Shown: positions 21,973-30,643, counted from the first letter of the stretch. The stretch: 32,099 nt of DNA from Opitutia bacterium Tous-C10FEB (GCA_002304425.1 NEUY01000009.1:1-32099); one strand, 5' to 3'. Program-made: numbers and translations. The notes: generated by a model not told the origin, from the letters alone.

Positions 21973-22470
21973 TTAGGCCGCTGAGGCGGATGATTGTTCT
22001 TTTTTGACCTTAGCGTCGAGAACGCGAACGAAGGCCGCGCCTTGCATGGTGAGCAAGCCGAGGAACATCGAGCGCAGAGCGTCGAACGAAGGCAGATCGG
22101 CAAGCTTGGAAAGGTCAGCCGCGGTCATGAGCTTCTTGTCTAAGACGCCCACTTTCACTTCGAGCTTCTGTTTTTCTTCGATAAATTTCTTCAGCACCTT
22201 GGCGACGCCAGCAGGATTCTTTCCGCCGACAACGACCGCGGTCTGACCGGTTAAGGACTTCTCTAGATCCGGCAAGCCGAATGCCTTGGCCGCAACCCGA
22301 AACGAGCTATTCTTAACCACATGAAATTCAGCCTTATCAGGGGATAGGCGCTTACGCAGCTCAGCCGCATCGGCGACTGTCAGCTTGGTAAAATTGGTGA
22401 GGATGACGTAGTCGGACTTCTTTAGATGCCCGGTGACCTCATCGATCAAATATTTCTTTTCTGCTCTCAT
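21973..22470 (-). CDS. rplJ: 50S ribosomal protein L10
   Basis: 165 aa, MRAEKKYLIDEVTGHLKKSDYVILTNFTKLTVADAAELRKRL; between rplA and rplL. Confidence 0.95.
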   Translation of the reverse strand: MRAEKKYLIDEVTGHLKKSDYVILTNFTKLTVADAAELRKRLSPDKAEFHVVKNSSFRVAAKAFGLPDLEKSLTGQTAVVVGGKNPAGVAKVLKKFIEEKQKLEVKVGVLDKKLMTAADLSKLADLPSFDALRSMFLGLLTMQGAAFVRVLDAKVKKEQSSASAA

Positions 22471-22487
22471 AGTAGATTGTTTCCGGG

Positions 22488-23183
22488 TTAGAATTTATTA
22501 AACTCACCGCTCGCCAGCTTGATGCCGGGACTCATCGAGGATGAAAGCGTGACGCTCTTGATATAGTGGCCCTTGAAGGCGGCAGGCTTAGCTTTACCCA
22601 CAGCCTCGAGCACCGCGGTCACATTTTCGGTAATTTGATCGACCGTGAATGAACGCTTACCAACGCCGACCCCAATATTGGCAGTCTTGTCGACCTTAAA
22701 CTCTACCCGACCGGCCTTAACGGCCTTGATACCAGCAACGATATCATCGGTAACGGTGCCCGATTTTGGATTTGGCATCAGGCCCTTGGGACCAAGTACA
22801 CGCGCCAAGGTTCTTACCTGTTTCATGGCCTCAGTGGTCGAAATCGCCACATCGAAATCAAGCCAGCCCTCATTGATTTTAGCCATCACATCAGCTAGAC
22901 CAGCAGTGTCAGCACCGGCAGCGAGAGCCTTAGCTGGGTCGTCAGTAAAAACAACGATGCGCACTTTCTTGCCGGAGCCATTGGGCAGTGGCGTCGTGCC
23001 ACGTACCATTTGGTCACCTTGGGCCGGATCGACACCTAGGCGAAAGGATAATTCGACCGTCTCGTCGAATTTAGCCTTGGGGAATTTAGCCAGAATTTCT
23101 ACTGCTTCCTTAAGCGGATATTCTTTGGCGAGATCAGCGGCTGAGGCCGCGCTGCGATAGCGTTTACTTTGTTTTACGGGCAT
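22488..23183 (-). CDS. rplA: 50S ribosomal protein L1 (start MPVKQSKRYRS)
   Basis: YPLKEAVEILAKFPKAKFDETVELSFRLGVDPAQGDQMVRGTTPLPNGSGK...VLGPKGLMPNPKSGTVT; SD AAGGAG before ATG at 23183. Confidence 0.96.
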   Translation of the reverse strand: MPVKQSKRYRSAASAADLAKEYPLKEAVEILAKFPKAKFDETVELSFRLGVDPAQGDQMVRGTTPLPNGSGKKVRIVVFTDDPAKALAAGADTAGLADVMAKINEGWLDFDVAISTTEAMKQVRTLARVLGPKGLMPNPKSGTVTDDIVAGIKAVKAGRVEFKVDKTANIGVGVGKRSFTVDQITENVTAVLEAVGKAKPAAFKGHYIKSVTLSSSMSPGIKLASGEFNKF

Positions 23184-23250
23184 TTTTGACTCCTTGCGGT
23201 GCAAACGTCTCAGATGAGACTCCCGCGGTGAGTGGTGTGGTTTAGGAAAA

Positions 23251-23676
23251 TTAGTCGATGACTTCGATACCCATGTTGCGGGCTGTGCCAGCGATCATAC
23301 GTACCGCGGCCTCTTCGCTATTAGCGTTGAGGTCGGCTTTTTTGATTTTGATGATTTCGAGAATTTGTTTTTTTGTCACCTTGCCCACTTTATCCATATT
23401 GGCCTTAGCGGAACCGCTGGCGATTCCAGCAGCCTTCTTCAGCAGCACCGATGCCGGGGGTGACTTAAGAATAAAGGTGAAGGATTTATCAACATAGACC
23501 GTAATAACCACCGGAATGATCATTCCATTTTGGTCTTTTGTCTTGGCATTGAATTCCTTACAGAAGCCCATGATATTGACGCCTTGAGCGCCGAGAGCGG
23601 GCCCAACCGGGGGCGCCGGATTGGCGGCACCGGCAGGAAGTTGCAGACGAACGTAGCCTTGGATTTTTTTTGCCAT
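23251..23676 (-). CDS. rplK: 50S ribosomal protein L11
   Basis: 141 aa, [46 protein letters not shown]. Confidence 0.97.
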   Translation of the reverse strand: MAKKIQGYVRLQLPAGAANPAPPVGPALGAQGVNIMGFCKEFNAKTKDQNGMIIPVVITVYVDKSFTFILKSPPASVLLKKAAGIASGSAKANMDKVGKVTKKQILEIIKIKKADLNANSEEAAVRMIAGTARNMGIEVID

Positions 23677-23716
23677 AACGAAAAGGGGTTAATTAATAAA
23701 ACAGAGGGAAGGTTGA

Positions 23717-24298
23717 TCAGCTTTCAGAAGCGCGCTGAACCTGCCAGTATTCGAGTTCAACAGGCGTAAACCGCCCAAAAATAGAAACGGAAATTTTAAG
23801 CTTACCCCGAGCAGGGTCCACTTCATCGACCCGGCCCGTAAGATTAGCGAACGCCCCATCGGTAATTTTGACTTCCTCCCCGACATCGAACGTGACCTTT
23901 GGCACTTCTTTGCCGGACGCAGCTTCGATGCGGGCGCGTATGTCATCAATTTCAGTCTGGCGAAGTGCGGCGGGCTTATCGCCGCCGACAAAACCGATGA
24001 CGCCAGCCGCATCTTTTACAAAATAGAACGGTTTAATAATGACCTGTTTTTCCAGATCATAGAGGCACATATTGATAAACACGTAACCAGGATAAAGCTT
24101 GCGAACCTTGGTCGACTTTTTCCCGCTCTTAACCTCGGATACGACCTCAGTCGGCAGCAAAACCTCGAAGATGAAATCATTAAGCTCTTCAGCTTTTTTG
24201 AATTTCTCGATGTAGTTTTTTACCTTGTTCTCCTGCCCGGAGAGAGTGTGAAGGGCGAACCACTGGGCGCTAGTCGGCGTAGAAATTTCGACAGTCAT
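23717..24298 (-). CDS. nusG: Transcription termination/antitermination protein NusG (start MTVEISTPTSAQWFALHTLSGQE)
   Basis: NGN domain QWFALHTLSGQENKVKNYIEKF...LYPGYVFINM and KOW domain FDVGEEVKITDGAFANLTGRVDEVDPARGKLKI; upstream ORF extension to 24568 overlaps secE and is spurious. Confidence 0.95.
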   Translation of the reverse strand: MTVEISTPTSAQWFALHTLSGQENKVKNYIEKFKKAEELNDFIFEVLLPTEVVSEVKSGKKSTKVRKLYPGYVFINMCLYDLEKQVIIKPFYFVKDAAGVIGFVGGDKPAALRQTEIDDIRARIEAASGKEVPKVTFDVGEEVKITDGAFANLTGRVDEVDPARGKLKISVSIFGRFTPVELEYWQVQRASES

Positions 24299-24308
24299 CG
24301 GAAAATAT

Positions 24309-24515
24309 TTAGCGGCTGATGAGCTCCGTGACCGCATCAACGACATTATAAAGCGCAAAGTCACTAATGCTGGTGAACAAGCCCAACAGCAAACAAGCAA
24401 CAATGACAACGATCGTTGAATCCTTAAGCTCGGTCCCCGTGGGCCAGCTAGCTTTCTGCAACTCAGCGACCAATTCGCCAAAGAAGATGCGGGCACTGCG
24501 GAATGGATTGGCCAT
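24309..24515 (-). CDS. secE: SecE preprotein translocase subunit
   Basis: 68 aa, ARIFFGELVAELQKASWPTGTELKDSTIVVIVACLLLGLF; position between tRNA-Trp and nusG. Confidence 0.92.
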   Translation of the reverse strand: MANPFRSARIFFGELVAELQKASWPTGTELKDSTIVVIVACLLLGLFTSISDFALYNVVDAVTELISR

Positions 24516-24534
24516 ATTATAAGTTGGGCGAAAG

Positions 24535-24610
24535 TGGCAGGGGCGGAGGGACTCGAACCCCCAACCAACGGTTTTGGAGACCGCTACTCTACCAGTTGAG
24601 CTACACCCCT
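24535..24610 (-). tRNA. tRNA-Trp (anticodon CCA), 3' CCA encoded
   Basis: AGGGGTGTAGCTCAACTGGTAGAGTAGCGGTCTCCAAAACCGTTGGTTGGGGGTTCGAGTCCCTCCGCCCCTGCCA: cloverleaf with CCA anticodon in a 7-nt loop, GGTTCGAGTCC T arm. Confidence 0.96.
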
Positions 24611-24691
24611 GTGATTATTTCTTTTAGACAACACAGCCGGGAACCCCAAAAGGAGCCCCGGCAGCGTCGGTCGGAAGAGGTTAAAGATGCG

Positions 24692-25882
24692 TTATGCGAT
24701 GATATCGGTGACACGACCGGCACCAATGGTGCGGCCGCCTTCACGGATAGCGAATTTTTGAGTCTTCTCCATGGCGATAGGAACGATTAAATCAATTTCC
24801 ACCGCGATATTATCGCCAGGCATGATCATCTCAACACCAGTGGGAAGATTCACGATACCAGTTACATCCGTCGTGCGGAAGTAAAATTGAGGGCGGTAGC
24901 CATTGAAGAACGGCGTGTGACGGCCGCCCTCGTCCTTTGAGAGAACGTAAATCTCAGCCTTGGCCTTCTTGTGTGGAAGAATCGACTTCGGGGCGGCAAT
25001 AACTTGGCCGCGCTCGATGCCTTCTTTGTCAATACCGCGGAGAAGAATACCAACGTTGTCGCCTGCCTGCCCTTGATCGAGCAACTTGCGGAACATTTCA
25101 ATGCCAGTGACAACCGTGTTGGTCGTGTCCTTGAGGCCGACGATTTCAACGGCATCGTTAAGCTTGCAGATGCCGCGTTCGATACGGCCGGTGGCAACGG
25201 TGCCGCGGCCAGTGATCGAGAAGACGTCCTCAACTGACATCAAGAACGGCTTGTCAAGTTCGCGCTGTGGTTCCGCAATATCAGCGTCGATAGCTTCCAT
25301 AAGCGCCTGAATAGCAGCTAATCCCTCGGGCTTTCCCTCGAGAGCAGCGGTGGCGGAACCGCGGATGATTTTAGCGGCCTTGCCGTCAAATTGATACTTG
25401 GTGAGCAAGTCGCGAATCTCTTCTTCAACCAACTCGAGAAGCTCAGGATCATCGATGAGGTCGACCTTATTAAGGAAAACAACGAGATTCGGAACGCCGA
25501 CTTGGCGAGCGAGCAAGATATGCTCACGAGTCTGAGGCATCGGGCCATCAGAAGCGGAGACCACAAGAATACCGCCATCCATCTGGGCGGCGCCGGTGAT
25601 CATGTTTTTAACGAAATCGGCGTGTCCTGGGCAGTCAACGTGCGCATAGTGGCGCTTGTCTGACTCATACTCTACGTGAGCGACCGAGATCGTGACGATC
25701 TTGGAGGCGTCACGCACAGTGCCACCCTTCGCGATGTCCGCGTAAGTTTTGACCTCAGCGAGCCCCTTGCGGGCTTGAGCTGACAAAATTGCGGTGGTCA
25801 GTGTGGTCTTGCCGTGGTCGACGTGGCCGATCGTGCCGACGTTAACGTGCGGCTTTTTGCGTTCAAATGTTGCTTTAGCCAT
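24692..25882 (-). CDS. tuf: Elongation factor Tu
   Basis: 396 aa, [50 protein letters not shown]; full-length EF-Tu. Confidence 0.97.
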   Translation of the reverse strand: MAKATFERKKPHVNVGTIGHVDHGKTTLTTAILSAQARKGLAEVKTYADIAKGGTVRDASKIVTISVAHVEYESDKRHYAHVDCPGHADFVKNMITGAAQMDGGILVVSASDGPMPQTREHILLARQVGVPNLVVFLNKVDLIDDPELLELVEEEIRDLLTKYQFDGKAAKIIRGSATAALEGKPEGLAAIQALMEAIDADIAEPQRELDKPFLMSVEDVFSITGRGTVATGRIERGICKLNDAVEIVGLKDTTNTVVTGIEMFRKLLDQGQAGDNVGILLRGIDKEGIERGQVIAAPKSILPHKKAKAEIYVLSKDEGGRHTPFFNGYRPQFYFRTTDVTGIVNLPTGVEMIMPGDNIAVEIDLIVPIAMEKTQKFAIREGGRTIGAGRVTDIIA

Positions 25883-25955
25883 GTTGAGTAGGAGTAGGTT
25901 ATTAGTGGTTGAAGTTGTTGATCTTTATTAACGTCGGAGATCATCGACGTTGCCC

Positions 25956-26031
25956 TGGAGCCCAGAACCGGATTCGAACCGGCGACCTCGTCCTTACCAA
26001 GAACGTGCTCTACCAACTGAGCTATCTGGGC
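25956..26031 (-). tRNA. tRNA-Thr (anticodon GGT), 3' CCA encoded
   Basis: GCCCAGATAGCTCAGTTGGTAGAGCACGTTCTTGGTAAGGACGAGGTCGCCGGTTCGAATCCGGTTCTGGGCTCCA; anticodon loop TTGGTAA. Confidence 0.95.
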
Positions 26032-26069
26032 AGACAAAGGCACAGGCAAAAATTGAAAAGAAGGTTTAG

Positions 26070-26096
26070 AGAATAGCTGCGAAATTTCGCCGTCAA
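26070..26096 (-). promoter_or_regulatory. Putative promoter for the tRNA-Thr/tuf operon, with palindromic spacer
   Basis: Minus strand TTGACG (26096-26091), 15-nt spacer containing the perfect 12-bp palindrome GCGAAATTTCGC (26090-26079), then TATTCT (26075-26070). Confidence 0.4.
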
Positions 26097-26123
26097 CTAG
26101 ATTCTTGCTAAATTCTAAAAAAT

Positions 26124-26867
26124 CTACGGGCCGATAACAACCCGATAGCGGCCAGCGCTCAAGCGCTCGCCCAACCGAAACGACTTTATAAGGTATAAGC
26201 GGAATAATGCCCCGACCTCATCATCAACGTCATCTCGGCCTAATTCGGGCACAAACACGGGCTCACCGATGAGACCAGCATCGCTAACAGCCACCAAAAA
26301 AATCACGGGCTTAATATTCAGTCCCTGTGAATTTAAATCATTATCCTGATTGAAGATAACAGTTTCTCCATTCGATAATTTCACCACTTCTATGGAGAGG
26401 CTCCTCTGGGTTAACGCCTTGGGGGATGGATCAAGCTGGCCCATCCCAGCAAAAGATCCGGCATTGCCTTGGGCTAGGATATCGCCGAGGCGCTCTGGGG
26501 TCGCAAAGGCATCAGCTCCATAAAGCTTCATGCCCTGTTCCCCCATCGTAAAATTCGCCTCGAAACTTTCAAAAATCTGGCCAGGTAGCTTGTGCATGCC
26601 CGCCGGTAATGGTCGCTGGCTGAAATTCCATTCGGTAGGGAAAAATAGCGGGGCTGGATCGAAGAGTTCGGATCGCTCGCGCATCAGTTGTTCATCGCCC
26701 CCCAACCCAACTCCTGCCAGACGCACAAAAGGCGATTTTATCGCGTGGCTCGGAGCAGCCACGGGCAATTGTATCCCCGTTATAGCCCACCAGACTAGCG
26801 CCACAAGGAGCGCACCGCCGAGCCAAAACCAAATTCGTGACCTTGCTACAATTTTTTCCCGGCTCAT
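26124..26867 (-). CDS. Unknown protein with a single N-terminal membrane anchor, last gene of the ExbB/ExbD cassette
   Basis: 247 aa; N-terminal hydrophobic IWFWLGGALLVALVWWAITGI followed by a soluble domain; starts 9 nt after the exbD-like stop. Confidence 0.75.
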   Translation of the reverse strand: MSREKIVARSRIWFWLGGALLVALVWWAITGIQLPVAAPSHAIKSPFVRLAGVGLGGDEQLMRERSELFDPAPLFFPTEWNFSQRPLPAGMHKLPGQIFESFEANFTMGEQGMKLYGADAFATPERLGDILAQGNAGSFAGMGQLDPSPKALTQRSLSIEVVKLSNGETVIFNQDNDLNSQGLNIKPVIFLVAVSDAGLIGEPVFVPELGRDDVDDEVGALFRLYLIKSFRLGERLSAGRYRVVIGP

Positions 26868-26876
26868 GGGATCAGC

Positions 26877-27341
26877 TTAAGGTAATGGCCTGGCTGAAGC
26901 TTGGGTTTCAGCGGCGGCCTGAACTCCAGCAAAGCCCGCGGCACGAGCCATATCGCACAGAGAGAAAAAATCCTGAACTGATACCTGTCGATCAGCGCGC
27001 ACCAGCATCACCGCGTTGGGATATTTTTGCGCATATAGCTCGAGAGGCTTTCGCAAATCGGAAAGCCCGTACATGCCGCCCTCAAATAAAATCACGTTAT
27101 TACTCCGATAACTTACCACCACTGACGTAGCGGCGCTATTCTGACCGGCCGCACCGATCGATGGTAGATTAAATGTTCCGGCCGCACCAACTCCGATAGG
27201 CAGTCCTGGCGCCAGCACGAAGCGCGAGCCGAGCAGGCCAAAAAACAGCGCAAGAACGCCGACATTAACCCAAGCCATAAAATCAAAATCCCGCGGTGGT
27301 GGGCTCAAGCGAGATGCTAACTCAAACGGACGGGTAATCAT
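26877..27341 (-). CDS. ExbD/TolR-like biopolymer transport protein (divergent)
   Basis: Start MITRPFELASRLSPPPRDFDFMAWVNVGVLALFFGLLGS; one TM helix plus periplasmic domain ending ...YPNAVMLVRADRQVSVQDFFSLCDMARAAGFAGVQAAAE, typical of ExbD/TolR; ATGA overlap with exbB-like stop. Confidence 0.82.
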   Translation of the reverse strand: MITRPFELASRLSPPPRDFDFMAWVNVGVLALFFGLLGSRFVLAPGLPIGVGAAGTFNLPSIGAAGQNSAATSVVVSYRSNNVILFEGGMYGLSDLRKPLELYAQKYPNAVMLVRADRQVSVQDFFSLCDMARAAGFAGVQAAAETQASARPLP

Positions 27342-27982
27342 TTTAGTGGGCCGGCTCCATTGCGATATTCCCGCTGTAAGAATCGCATTATTTCGCTGCC
27401 CGACCATTCCATGTCCTGAACGAGGGCGCGAACTCGGCCCGAGAGGAAATGTCGAGCTAAGTGCGCCGGTATGGCTACGGCCAGACCGGCGGTAGCGCTC
27501 AGCAAAGCCTCCCACATGCCACCCGCGAGCACAACGGGGGTCGCGTAATTTCCCCCTTGGTTAAAGAGCCAGAATGTTTTGACCATCCCCAGCAAGGTTC
27601 CAAGCAAGCCGAGCAGAGGGGCAATTTGCGCAATGGCGGCGAGCGCATTGATCCGTCGCTCCAGAACCGGAAGCTCTACCAGGGCGGCTTCCTGCACGGC
27701 AAAACGAAGGGCCTGTTCGTCATCGGCCGCATGGCGCAAACCAGCTTTGATTAGCTTAGCCACGGGACCGGGGGTCTCTTCACACAGAGTTAAAGCCTCC
27801 ATCAATCGATTTTTCTGCAGGAGATTTTTGATCCCACTCAAAAATTCCGTCGAACGAATTTGCGCGCGGTGCAGCAACAACGTGCGCTCAATAAAGATTA
27901 CGGCTGCGACTAGACCCAGCAATAGTAACAACCCCAGGACAGGGCCGCCTTGAGCGAAAATACGGTAACTGAATGTGCTCAT
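27338..27982 (-). CDS. MotA/TolQ/ExbB-family proton channel protein
   Basis: 214 aa; three hydrophobic segments, IAQIAPLLGLLGTLLGMVKTFW and GGMWEALLSATAGLAVAIPAHL signatures. Confidence 0.93.
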   Translation of the reverse strand: MSTFSYRIFAQGGPVLGLLLLLGLVAAVIFIERTLLLHRAQIRSTEFLSGIKNLLQKNRLMEALTLCEETPGPVAKLIKAGLRHAADDEQALRFAVQEAALVELPVLERRINALAAIAQIAPLLGLLGTLLGMVKTFWLFNQGGNYATPVVLAGGMWEALLSATAGLAVAIPAHLARHFLSGRVRALVQDMEWSGSEIMRFLQREYRNGAGPLK

Positions 27983-28033
27983 GAATTTTATTTTATATAA
28001 TGCGCGTCCAAGGAAAAGCGTAAATGCGCAAGC

Positions 28034-30643
28034 TCAAGGTCGGCGGTCGCTCGGCAAACGAAAGCGCGCCAATTTCGCCTGCGCCTGGGCGAGGCCGTAT
28101 AGCTTGTAGTCTAAAATTAATTGATAACTCCGCTGAGCTTCATCGATCTGGCCCGCATCTTCATGCAATTGGGCCAGCTCGAGCAAAGAGCGCGAAACCC
28201 AGTAACGGCCCTTGGCCCCCAATTGAGTAGCTTGCGCGGCATCAAGCAGAAAAGCGTCGACCACCGACCAAAAAATAATCTGCGCTTTCGCCGATTGGGC
28301 ATGTTTAGCCAAAGCATAACCCCATTTAAAACCCGCCTCCGCTCGCAAATCGACGGGGGCAGACGGCAAGTCCCGTACTCGCTCAAAAATCGCCGCCGCG
28401 CTTTCATAATTGGTAAAACTGTTCGCCCCTTGCGCAAATAAACAATCAGCCAGCGCAATCTCCGCTAAGAGAATATCAAAATGCGCGGGATAATTATTAA
28501 CCAGGTATTCGTATACCTGCCGAGCGGCCGCCATATCATTTAAGCGGCGGAGCAGATCGCCTTGCTTAAGCCGCGCATAAAAAACGAGTTCATCCTGCGG
28601 ATAATCTCGGATCAGGCGCTCCAACATTTTCTCATAGGCGTCGCGCAAATGTCGATCGAGACCCTGACGCTCTAAATTTAAAGCCGCCTCATACAAGGCC
28701 AGCGGGGCATATTCGCTGCGCTTGTAATCAGGATGATCGACAAAGCTAACCAGCACTAATTGCGCGGCCGCCATATCGCCACGCTGAGTCAGATAGCCCG
28801 CCTGAATAATATAAGAATACTGAGCGGCGGCCGTTAGGCGATAGTCAGCGCGTAGTTTTTCCAGAACGGCAAAGCCCTCCTGATTTTGATTACGCGCCAG
28901 AAAAATTTGGGCCTTTAGCAGCTGCGCCATACTGGCTACGTTACGGCGCAATGCTGGATCAAATGGCTCCGCTTGTTGCAAGCGCCCCAGCAGGCCATCT
29001 GTTTGTTGCAGCGCCGCATCCAATTGATTGTTATCAAAAGCTAATTTAGCGCGCAGCCACATCAGACGGACGCGCAAAGTTTCGGGCACACCGGACACTT
29101 TTTCGCCCAGCAGCCGATCAACACGACTATAAGCGGCAGGGGTCTGCCCGCGAATTTGCAATTCCTTAACTAAATTCCACTCCGCTTGCCAGCGATTCAC
29201 CGCATCAAAACCAGGGTTGTTGGCTGATACGTCCAGCTGTTGCGCGGCCTCGGTGAGCCGATCGGCCCGGATATCAGACAAGACCCGCTGAAAAAGCAAA
29301 ATGCCGGCGGGCACGATAGCGGGCGTTTCACGCAAGGCGGCGTCATAGGCGTCAGCCGCATTGCGATAATCTTCGGCGCGGAAAAACGCCTCGGCCAACA
29401 GCACCCCCAACTCCGCCCGCTCGCGACCTTCCTTCGTCACGGCGCGCAGTTGGGCCATGACCTCGGCGGCGGCACGATAACGTTTAAGATCCCAAGCCAC
29501 AGCCAAGCGCACGCCAAGTGCCGTTACTTTGAGCGGCGAGCCCGGATAACGCTCCAGCAAAGCGCGGGCATCTTCCTCCGCTCGAGCATAATCGTTGTCA
29601 GCCAAAGCCAATTGGGCCCGCACTAATAATAAATCCTCAATAACCGTATGCGGCGTGGGCGCGTTAATTAAATCGCTGAGGTCTCGGCGCAATTGCTCGC
29701 GGTCGACCGTTGATTTACTCCCGCGGGCCAACAATTGAAGTGCGAGGCGCTGAGTCTCCGCCTTCTGGCCATCGCGGAGTAACTGTTTAAAAGCTTGGCG
29801 GCCGGCGACACTCGATTCACCCGCGATTAAACCCAGCATGAGCCGAAATTGGTCCGCCGTATTACGCTCCGAAGGCGGAATAACGGCGAGCTGGCGTTGC
29901 AGTACGGCTTGGGCCTCGGCCGCACGACCCAAAGCGGCGAGGGCCGCGGCATAAGATCGCACCGCATCAAAGCCCGTCGCTCGCCCCTGAAAAGTTTCCA
30001 TGGTCTTGCGCAAATTAACCAGCCGCGCCTCATCGAGCGGACCACGCCGCAGGAGGGCCTGCTCTCGGCCAAGCGCAAAGCGCGCGCGCGCCAACTCAGA
30101 TACGGCCGCATTGATCGCCTGGTTGTAAAATTCATTGGCCGCCAAAATATTCCCTTCGGCATCCGCCACTTGTCCCTGCAGAAAATGCCACCAACCTTTA
30201 TCCGCAGCCGCGAGGCTCTCAATTTTGACCGCGGCTAGGGCGGCTTTTGCTTGCGGCAATCGGCGCGCGTGCGCGGCGAGTAGACCAACGCGCAATTGAT
30301 AAGTAGAGGAGCGCGGCCCCGTGTAGGTTGGTAGAACCTTTTCAGCCTCCGCCGTATCACCAGCATCTAATAAGGCGGTGACCAGAGCGAGGGTCACGAT
30401 TTGCCGAGCCTCTGCGGGTAAGCCCTCCTCTTTTAAAATATCGCGATAAATTGCCGCTGCGGTAAAGGAAAAGCCTGCCCGCAAAGCCATCTGCGCGCGA
30501 CCTTCGGCAATAAGCCAACGACTCGGCTCCATCGCCGCGCCCCCAGACGCATCCACGAGCGGACTGGGGCTGGCCACTTGGGCGGCGAGCGGCCCGGCCA
30601 CGAAGGCGAGAGACAGAAAGAGCAAACAACTCAACTTCATCAT
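28034..30643 (-). CDS. Large secreted TPR-repeat protein (start at M(M)KLSCLLFLSLAFVAGPLAAQ)
   Basis: Sec signal peptide followed by many TPR-like helical pairs (e.g. ARAEEDARALLERYPGSPLKVTAL, AARQVYEYLVNNYPAHFDILLAEIALADCLFAQG). ORF extension to 30733 precedes the signal peptide and is probably not used. Confidence 0.85.
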   Translation of the reverse strand: MMKLSCLLFLSLAFVAGPLAAQVASPSPLVDASGGAAMEPSRWLIAEGRAQMALRAGFSFTAAAIYRDILKEEGLPAEARQIVTLALVTALLDAGDTAEAEKVLPTYTGPRSSTYQLRVGLLAAHARRLPQAKAALAAVKIESLAAADKGWWHFLQGQVADAEGNILAANEFYNQAINAAVSELARARFALGREQALLRRGPLDEARLVNLRKTMETFQGRATGFDAVRSYAAALAALGRAAEAQAVLQRQLAVIPPSERNTADQFRLMLGLIAGESSVAGRQAFKQLLRDGQKAETQRLALQLLARGSKSTVDREQLRRDLSDLINAPTPHTVIEDLLLVRAQLALADNDYARAEEDARALLERYPGSPLKVTALGVRLAVAWDLKRYRAAAEVMAQLRAVTKEGRERAELGVLLAEAFFRAEDYRNAADAYDAALRETPAIVPAGILLFQRVLSDIRADRLTEAAQQLDVSANNPGFDAVNRWQAEWNLVKELQIRGQTPAAYSRVDRLLGEKVSGVPETLRVRLMWLRAKLAFDNNQLDAALQQTDGLLGRLQQAEPFDPALRRNVASMAQLLKAQIFLARNQNQEGFAVLEKLRADYRLTAAAQYSYIIQAGYLTQRGDMAAAQLVLVSFVDHPDYKRSEYAPLALYEAALNLERQGLDRHLRDAYEKMLERLIRDYPQDELVFYARLKQGDLLRRLNDMAAARQVYEYLVNNYPAHFDILLAEIALADCLFAQGANSFTNYESAAAIFERVRDLPSAPVDLRAEAGFKWGYALAKHAQSAKAQIIFWSVVDAFLLDAAQATQLGAKGRYWVSRSLLELAQLHEDAGQIDEAQRSYQLILDYKLYGLAQAQAKLARFRLPSDRRP

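Noticed and set aside
24299-24568. N-terminal extension of the nusG ORF to 24568
   Set aside because: The extension is an alternative frame of secE and runs into tRNA-Trp; the conserved NusG start is MTVEIS at 24298.
26100-26160. Possible terminator after the 26124 gene (CGGG...CCCG then TTTTTT)
   Set aside because: The stem is only about 4 bp and overlaps the stop codon; too weak to call.
27342-27515. N-terminal extension of the ExbD-like ORF to 27515
   Set aside because: Overlaps the ExbB coding end in another frame; MITRPF at 27341 with ATGA overlap is the sensible start.
27983-28033. Promoter-like AT-rich stretch (TATATAAAAT) before the exbB-like gene
   Set aside because: Too close to the start codon for a usable leader and no well-spaced -35; likely just AT-rich RBS context.
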